64,000 nt of DNA. Source: Aselliscus stoliczkanus (Eukaryota > Chordata > Mammalia > Chiroptera > Hipposideridae). The translations under genes and the position numbers were made by a program. Shown here piece by piece: positions 57,521 to 64,000 of the stretch. Below the pieces are notes generated by a model. It made no database searches. It was not told where the DNA came from and saw only the letters and a list, made by a program, of their open reading frames with translations. Each line of letters opens with the position of its first letter. The stretch's first letter is position 1. The stretch lies in the NCBI GenBank assembly GCA_033961575.1, contig CM066728.1:106155852-106219851 (forward strand), in the 5' to 3' direction.

Positions 57521-59917
57521 GCTGGCAGTAACTGCTGTATTCTACTGACTATAGTACCATGCAGTTACCAGAGTTTTCAAACACTTGGCATTTTTTAGAA
57601 AATGCTCTCCTAAACAATATGTAAATCATGTATACAACCTTTGCCACCTGCTACTATTTCATGACTGCCGGCTATGTAATTTCAATTCTAACAAATATGT
57701 GTCACAGAGTCAGTAGGAGAGTATCTGTTGTTTTGCTGGGGGGAAAAAAAAAAGTTACTCTCGGAAGCTTGGGGCCATTAGTGTCTCACAAAATGTACAG
57801 CTTGACCCAAACTGCTGGGGACCATGCGCCATATTGAATCCATGCATCCGTGGAGGTATAAACTCAGAGATACGGGCAGTGATATCTTAGCTAAAACTTA
57901 ACAAAAATGTTTGTCAGCCAAAATCAGAAATAGAATGGACAACTTGGGAGAAAAGGGCATATGTTTATAGAGATTAAGTTGTTTAAATATTATATTTTGA
58001 AACAGTAAGTCTTTCTTTCTGTAGCATATTGACAAATTGAAGTTCCACCATATTCTAGAAAATATTAAGAAGAAAATCTTAGGAGCTTTGTATAGCCTGA
58101 ATATTATGGCAAAGCAAGGAATGTTCTTTTATTCTGAGTTTTGAAATTAGAATATATTTTTAAAAATCAAGACTGAATCATATGAGGTACCATTCTGAGC
58201 AGGCAGAAGCCATATGGAATAATGATAGTTTGACAGAGGTGGATATATTATTTACTATTGATTTATGGTCATCATTTTCATTTAGTTACTGTGAATACAC
58301 TTAATTCTGTGTGGCGAGAAGATTGTTGAAAGATCAGATTGTTAAAATGCTTCAAAATATAAGTCCATGTTTTCTAACACAGTAATAATAAAGGTGAGCG
58401 ATGTCCTTGTGACTCAAATATTTTCATAATCCCTGGTAAGTATGGCCCCAAAGGATGCAGAAGTGATTTAGAAGTGTCAGATTTTTATAATAGATTAACA
58501 AATGAAAATGAGAAATACGTCAATCGAGCAATGCACAATATTGAAGTCAGGCTCAGGGAAAGAGGTCTGGTTTGTTTGATGTTCTGTTATGGTGGCAACC
58601 GGGTCCTTAGATGGTTGGAGAGGGTGGAGAGCCTCGGGTGAGGGCACAGATAGCTCAAAGACCTGGACTGAAGTCCTCCTGCTCCCCTCACTCCACCTGT
58701 GGTTGAGGACTGTCACCTGAACTCTGGAGACCCCAAGACCTTTCCTGGAAATGCATTTATTCAAGTTAATTGAGTTCATCTTCAGATTGTTCACTCCCTG
58801 TGAAATCTCTTCATCATCTGCCTTTTGGTCCATGTTCTCAAAGACAAATGAAAGTCTCCTTTGCAGAAGTTTCTCATGGTTCCAAGTTTAAACTTGTCTT
58901 TAGGCACTAAATGCATCCATTTGTTTTCTTTCCAAAATCACTCACACCCACTTCGCCCACTACCTTTGGTGTCATAGAGCCAATCGGACATTAGCTGTGG
59001 CAGGAATGGAAGGTGTGAGCAAAAGTCAAGGACAAACACAAGGCATAGTAGCATCATCCAGGATGCTCCAATTATCTTTCCTTCCAGACACTATCTCTAC
59101 CTATTTTTCAGCTAATATTCAATTTCTTTTTCTTTAACTTCCTTCTATCACACAGACATTTATGAAGCATGTTATACGACCTCATGAGGTCACCAGCTCA
59201 GAGGCAACCCTAGAAATTAAGGGATAGGCAAAGACATAAAGTACCAAATGTCTCCCTTATCTGTTCCCTAAGTGAGAGAGAACAATGCAGTTCTCATTAA
59301 AAACATCACTCTCGCCTGTGTCACCAGGGTCTCCTGGGCTCAAGCACAAAGTTGGAGACTGGTAGAAATTTCTAATAAGAATGTAATTATAATTTTGAAA
59401 CCGTCAAAGCACCATAGGTGACCAAAACTTTAATATGAGGATCAAGTTTAAGCTGGTGAAAGCAAGGACAGTATCAGAACTGGCACGAGCATGAGAAAAC
59501 GTAAAGAAAGGAAAGAAAAGGAAAAAAAAAGGAAGTCAGAATAACAGACTTTTTCCCCAAGGACAGCAGGAGGAAGGGGTCTCCCAATAGTGTCTTGTGG
59601 AGATGTGTTGGTAGACGCACCCAGGAGTTAAAACATGCGAACTGCCACTGACTGGTCAAATACTAAGTCACTTCAATAGCAAGATGTAATCGAATCTTCA
59701 CATACTGGGTTTTCATTGCGTCATTGTAGGCACAGGTAAGCGTTACCGCCATTCATTTCTTAAATGTATGTACTCAGCGCTTATTAACACCAGCAGACAG
59801 CCCTCCCTTGTGGTATTTACATTCTCTCCAGGAAAGGTTGAAATCAATCAGCCTACACACTACAAGGTCAGGTAGATAACTGCTACAAGCAATGACAAAC
59901 TGTAAACGGTAGAGTGG
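57521..59917. other. Intronic DNA, nothing firmly identified
   Basis: A 112-codon reverse frame at 58495-58833 has no domain I recognise and no clear retrocopy marks (no poly(A) tail or target duplication seen). The rest is unremarkable. Confidence 0.4.
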
Positions 59918-60258
59918 GTTTCTCAAAATGCACGTGGGAACCCCGAGACCCTTTCAGGGGCTCTGCAAAGGCACCGGTTTTCACAATAACCCTGCAGCGT
60001 TACTTGCCATTCCACGCTCATTCTCACACGAGAGTTCAGGGAGCTTTCCAGAAGCTACATCACGTGATAGCATCATTGCTTTTATGGCTCATGGAACGTG
60101 TTCAATGTATCCTTCTGTTTTATTAATAAATGTTTCCCAGCTTTAACACAGTAAATAGCTTTCTATATCACCCATATAAGTAAAAGCTGTTGGGGTGCTC
60201 AGTCATTTTTAGGAGTGTGAAATGGTTATGACATTAAAAAGTTTGAGAACTGCTGTAG
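59918..60258. mobile_element. hAT-Charlie-type non-autonomous DNA transposon
   Basis: The ends read 'GTTTCTCAAAATGCACGTGG' and 'AAAAAGTTTGAGAACTGCTG', which are inverted repeats of the hAT 'cagtggttctcaaa' type. The interior includes 'CCCTTTCAGGGGCTCTGCAA'. Old and inactive. Confidence 0.7.
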
Positions 60259-60309
60259 TTTTAAAAAAATGATCAAAGAGTCTGGAAGTCCTCTGAAAAT
60301 GTTTCTTCT

Positions 60310-60428
60310 TCTTTTTTAAATTAAATTTAATGGGGTGACAATGGTTAGTAAAATCCCATAAATTTCAAGTGTACAGTTCTATAATACATCATCTATGTAT
60401 CACATTGTGTGCTCACCACCCAGAATCA
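60310..60428 (-). mobile_element. Short L1 3' end, antisense
   Basis: The words 'AAATTAAATTTAATGGGGTG', 'AATTTCAAGTGTACAGTTCT' and 'GCTCACCACCCAGAATCAG' match the fragments at 45893 and 47547. Confidence 0.82.
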
Positions 60429-61592
60429 GGGACCTGAGGAAAAAGCTCACGCCAGCCACACAGATTTCTAAGGAAGAGCCTGTGGTTTCTGGCAAATCAA
60501 AAACTGGCTCTTTAAGCCAGTATAATTTCAGAAATAAATGATAGTGTTTTCAGGATTTTGCTGTTAAATTTTGTTTTCTTCTACACTGATTTTTATTCAT
60601 TTTCATTTCTTTTCACAATTATTGATAATGAGAAACGAATCTATTATCTTTTGACTATTAATTTATAAATATATATAATGTTTTCCCTATCTTTGTGCTA
60701 CATTAATTGTTTAAATGGTAAATAATCTGAAGATAAACCTTTACAAGGAAATACTCGGACATGGGAGTGAACTATAAAAAATAACCATTCTGTAATTATA
60801 CAATAGCATCATGTAAAATCCCATGCACAAAAGCATTCTTGAGCTGTACATTTGAAACTAAAGTTCTACATTTGAAGTTTATTTTTTGTAATCAGTGTCA
60901 TTTTGCTCATACCCTTCCATTGTATACAGATATAAAGAAACAGCTATCGCATTCTGTGCAATATTCCATGTACAGTCAAACTTAGAAAAGCAAGCTAATT
61001 AACCCAATAACATTGGTTGAATCTAAGTCAGTTTAAACACTAAATGAATACTTCTGTATTCCTGGGACCAACCACTACAGTGTTCGTTTTCACATAAACC
61101 ACTATACACTGAAAGCAGCTGACCAGGTGAAGTCGACATTTTGGAGACAGAGACTTAGAAATGAAGTTTAAAAACACACCTGCCCAGAGAACAACCACAT
61201 CAGGCTAAGCTTCCTTGAATCACAAACTTTTGGGGGCGTGGTAGACAGGCTGACCCACCATTTTCAGGGAAATCCTCAGCAAAACTCTAACATGTGAGCT
61301 TTTATGTTCCTAATGAAGATTAGGAAGAAGCAAGCCGTGTATCACCACTAGCTACTCCTTATTCCAAGTAAGTTTGTGAATTGACAAGTTTATCTAGGAC
61401 CCGCGACAAAGAAACCAGTTCTCGGAGTGAAACTGATTATTAGGACAATTTAAACAAAAGTCAGTATTTTTACTCTATAAAGTTAACTTTATATTTAGAT
61501 ATGACTAAAGTGCTTTGAGCTTGATTTAAATCAATTCAATTATTTTGTAAATAATTAGCAGTTTTCTCACTGATTTTGTAATGTATCACAGC

Positions 61593-61594
<2 letters not shown>
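60429..61594. other. AT-rich intronic DNA, nothing identified
   Basis: No recognised repeat, gene or simple tract of note. Confidence 0.4.

Positions 61595-61641
<47 letters not shown>
61595..61641. repeat. (TG)n microsatellite
   Basis: About 46 bp of uninterrupted TG. Confidence 0.97.
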
Positions 61642-61644
<3 letters not shown>

Positions 61645-62311
61645 TTATACTATATGTATAATTTGCACCACCTCTTTCCTTTATTCTTACTTAACATTTT
61701 CTATAAAAATGTTTTCCCTTTCTCTTTATTTGATTTCACTCTAAGAATTTATTCTCATGTAAAATAAAATAATACTTAACCTTCAAGTCATTCTTAACCT
61801 TCCACGCAAATTGGATAGCCGGAAAGTGGAAATAGATGCAAATTCCCTGTCAATTACAGATGTGTGTGAATCGGGATGGCATTCATTTTCAGGGTCCACA
61901 TAAATATAAGGTTTTACATCATTTTGAAAGAATCAGTTTCACCTAAGAGTAAGTAAAGGATGTTTCTCAACTTCCTGACAAATGTCAGTGTAAACAAAGC
62001 TGCCTCTGTCCAGTGTCTAGGCCTCACTGCATCTGTGTCAGCTTGTGTGCTTGTGATTTCTCTGATTGTCCTGATGTAACAGCCTCACAGAGCATTCACC
62101 GAGGACCTGTGGGAGACATTGCCTACTTCTGGTAGCTGTCTATTTTAGTACATCCTTTTAATAACACTTTTATTTTCATGGTAAAATGGTCCTTTGGAAT
62201 TAAATTGTAACCTCACTACCCCTTAGAGACCTTGTTTTGTTCTTGTGCCTTCAGCTTCCACTACTGATGACATTGATAGCCAAGTCCTTGTCCCAAGATT
62301 TCATTTGCATA

Positions 62312-62518
62312 CAGAGGGTGCCAAAAAAATATATACACACTATAAGAAGGGAGAAAACTATTAAAATTACGCTAATGGGCACCACTTGGAGCACTCCTTG
62401 TCATTGCAGAAGTCAAACGTAACTTGTGTTCATCTTTTTTATCAGTATATATTATTACAATTTTAATACAGTTTTTTTTTCCTTTTAAAATGTTTATCTA
62501 TTTTTTTGGCACCCTCTG
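62312..62518. mobile_element. Mariner-type MITE of the GGTGCC family (copy 2)
   Basis: The ends 'CAGAGGGTGCCAAAAAAATA' and (reversed) 'CAGAGGGTGCCAAAAAAATA' form a perfect 20-bp inverted repeat. TA flanks both sides (62310-62311 and 62519-62520). At 207 bp it matches the copy at 48953. No transposase is encoded. Confidence 0.92.
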
Positions 62519-62520
62519 TA

Positions 62521-62705
62521 TAATCAAACTTTGGTCTTGGGAATTATTTAAGACCTAGAAAGATTAAGTAAGTCAGGCTGTGTTAGAGCCAGCATTAAAA
62601 GTGAGCCGAGAGTCCCTTCCTAACTACATACAGATACTCCCACCACCTCCTTCAATTCTGTAATTGAAAAATTAAGCCTGTCCTTCCCCCAAACACCGAG
62701 TCCCC

Positions 62706-62706
<1 letters not shown>
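62521..62706. other. Antisense MIR-like scrap and unique DNA
   Basis: 62545-62630 resembles reversed MIR ('AAGATTAAGTAAGTCAGGCT', 'AGAGCCAGCATTAAAAGTGA'). Confidence 0.4.

Positions 62707-62755
<49 letters not shown>
62707..62755. repeat. (CA)n microsatellite
   Basis: About 49 bp of uninterrupted AC/CA. Confidence 0.97.
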
Positions 62756-62756
<1 letters not shown>

Positions 62757-63359
62757 CCCCTGCCAATCTTTTCCTTGGGAATGCCCCATGGTGGGAGTTT
62801 CTGCTTTTCCACACTCATTTAGTGAATATTTGTTATGGTCTGGGACAGATGTTCAACTAAAGCAGACTAGAATTAGCAACTCCCATAAATCACCTTAAAA
62901 CTTGTAAAAACAGGTGTTTGGTGATGATGACAGGCAGGCCTGTCTCCTGGGAAGGACTCGCTCTGCCTGTGGGAGAATCCCAGGCACCCATGGAGGGTCT
63001 GTGGTAGCATTCTCCTTCCCGTGGTCAGGTGAAGCTTGTCCAGTCATTGCTGGTTTCCTTCTCCTTCTGCACACTCAGTCCCCAAGTCCCCAAGAACTTG
63101 TCTTTTAAAATGTCTCTTAAATGTGCATCTTTCTCTCCCGTCCTGCTGCAGCCACCACCCCAATTAAGATTTCTTCAGTTACTGCAGCCCACCTTTCTCT
63201 CTCTACTGCAGGAAAGTCCTGACTTTAGTCTCTCCTGCATCTCAACACAGTATCCTGCTGCCTTCACCTAAGTGTTCAGAGTCTCTGCTCTCATCCTACT
63301 CCCCTCCCTCTAGATGTGTAATACTGTCCCAAAAATCCCCCTGTTAAACAATTAAAGTT
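62756..63359. other. Unique DNA, nothing identified
   Basis: C/T-rich text at 63040-63310 could be a diverged L2 but is not assigned. No gene is supported. Confidence 0.4.
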
Positions 63360-63540
63360 CCTCCGAGTCTGGTCTGTTTGGAGGGTGAAGGTGACATGGT
63401 GGAGCAGGGTTAATTTTCTCTGGACAATCAGGCATTAGGGAAGGCTGCATGGAGGAGGTGACATTTCAGCAACACTTTATAAGTTTAAGAATGAGTTTTG
63501 AGGTTCACAGAGAAAAGAATTTCAGGCTAGGCAAACAGAG
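63360..63540 (-). repeat. LINE-2 fragment, antisense
   Basis: The words 'GGGAAGGCTGCATGGAGGAG', 'GTGACATTTCAGCAACACTT' and 'TTTCAGGCTAGGCAAACAGA' match reversed L2 phrases ('gaaggcctc...gaggaggtgacatttgagc'). Confidence 0.65.
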
Positions 63541-63794
63541 AACTTTTTTGTTCTCATCTCTTCTCTCTGACACTCAATTTTGTTTGGTTTTGCTTTTAAT
63601 TTCAAGCAGACCACTGTAATGATCTATGCCTTGAATGTCTCATTTCTAAAATGAAAGCTTATGGGGTGTTGAAAAAGACACTGAGTGATATATGGGACAG
63701 TACTGCAATAAGATTTTCAAGACAAATGAATGCCAATCAAGGTTTTATTATTATCAGACCTTGTGGATACATAATTAGATAATTAGATAATAAT

Positions 63795-64000
63795 ACTATT
63801 AGCTGACATTTGTGCAGCAGTTTATATTTTTCCAAGCACTTGTACATCCATTATCTCATTAGGTACTCAAATTTGCCAAGATTAAAATTTGCAGAAATAG
63901 AATAATGAAGTGTGATTAAGTACACACACTCTAAAGCCAGGCTGCCTTGCTTGCACCCAGGCCCGCCACCAACTGTGTGGTCTCAGTTAGTGCGGCCTTC
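63795..64000 (+). repeat. MIR/L2-like fragments at the window end
   Basis: 63800-63880 ('TTCCAAGCACTTGTACATCC', 'TTATCTCATTAGG') is a reversed MIR/L2-type 3' phrase. 63920-64000 ('CTCTAAAGCCAGGCTGCCTT', 'CCAACTGTGTGGTCTCAGTT') is a MIR head and core in sense. It is cut by the window edge. Confidence 0.5.

Noticed and set aside
58495..58833. 112-codon reverse frame considered as a retrocopy
   Set aside because: No family recognised, no poly(A) tail, no target duplication and no splice sites seen.

Overview
The window is vertebrate, specifically mammalian, nuclear DNA. It is AT-rich, has almost no coding capacity, and is full of interspersed repeats. Two short exons recognisable as CTNND2 (delta-catenin, an armadillo-repeat protein of neural adherens junctions and dendritic spines) lie on the + strand at 53779-53813 and 54194-54310. 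The rest is best read as CTNND2 intron: at least 53.8 kb upstream, a 380-bp intron between the exons, and at least 9.7 kb downstream. No other convincing protein-coding gene, tRNA, rRNA or CRISPR array was found. The long open reading frames fall in repeats, microsatellites or low-complexity DNA.

The repeats point to a bat, probably Yinpterochiroptera (horseshoe or leaf-nosed bat), though the lineage is inferred without a database search. The evidence is: (1) a tRNA-derived SINE with clear A and B boxes, present as a long form (about 430 bp) and a head-only short form (about 110 bp), many copies having perfect target-site duplications; (2) two VES-like SINEs; (3) young palindromic Tc1/mariner-type MITEs with TA target sites (4967, 9779, 28226; a second family at 48953 and 62312; a third, larger one at 20360); and (4) laurasiatherian-style L1 3' ends. 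Beneath these lie ancient mammalian L2, MIR, L1M, hAT-Charlie and MLT1 (ERVL-MaLR) copies.

Layout. 1-11 kb: MIR, old L1, two MLT1 LTRs, a twin-primed L1, an L2 and two MITEs. 11-25 kb: three long SINEs, a 0.95-kb antisense L1 with a readable ORF2 C-terminus, a 532-bp MITE and a third MLT1. 25-34 kb: short SINEs and a quiet AT-rich stretch with the best enhancer-like unique block (28.88-29.2 kb). 34-50 kb: many antisense L1 fragments, VES-like SINEs, a solo LTR interrupted by a SINE, and large microsatellites. 50-54.3 kb: sparse repeats leading to the two exons. 54.3-64 kb: downstream intron with a SINE, MITE, hAT element and L1/L2 scraps.

I did not find a previously undescribed biological system. 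The observations most worth a second look are the CTNND2 small-exon pair, a perfect 27-bp direct repeat 680 bp apart in unique DNA, a MITE bracketed by inverted (CA)n/(TG)n tracts, the two SINE length classes sharing one junction, the strand bias of younger L1 pieces against CTNND2, and several unique blocks that look like conserved non-coding elements.
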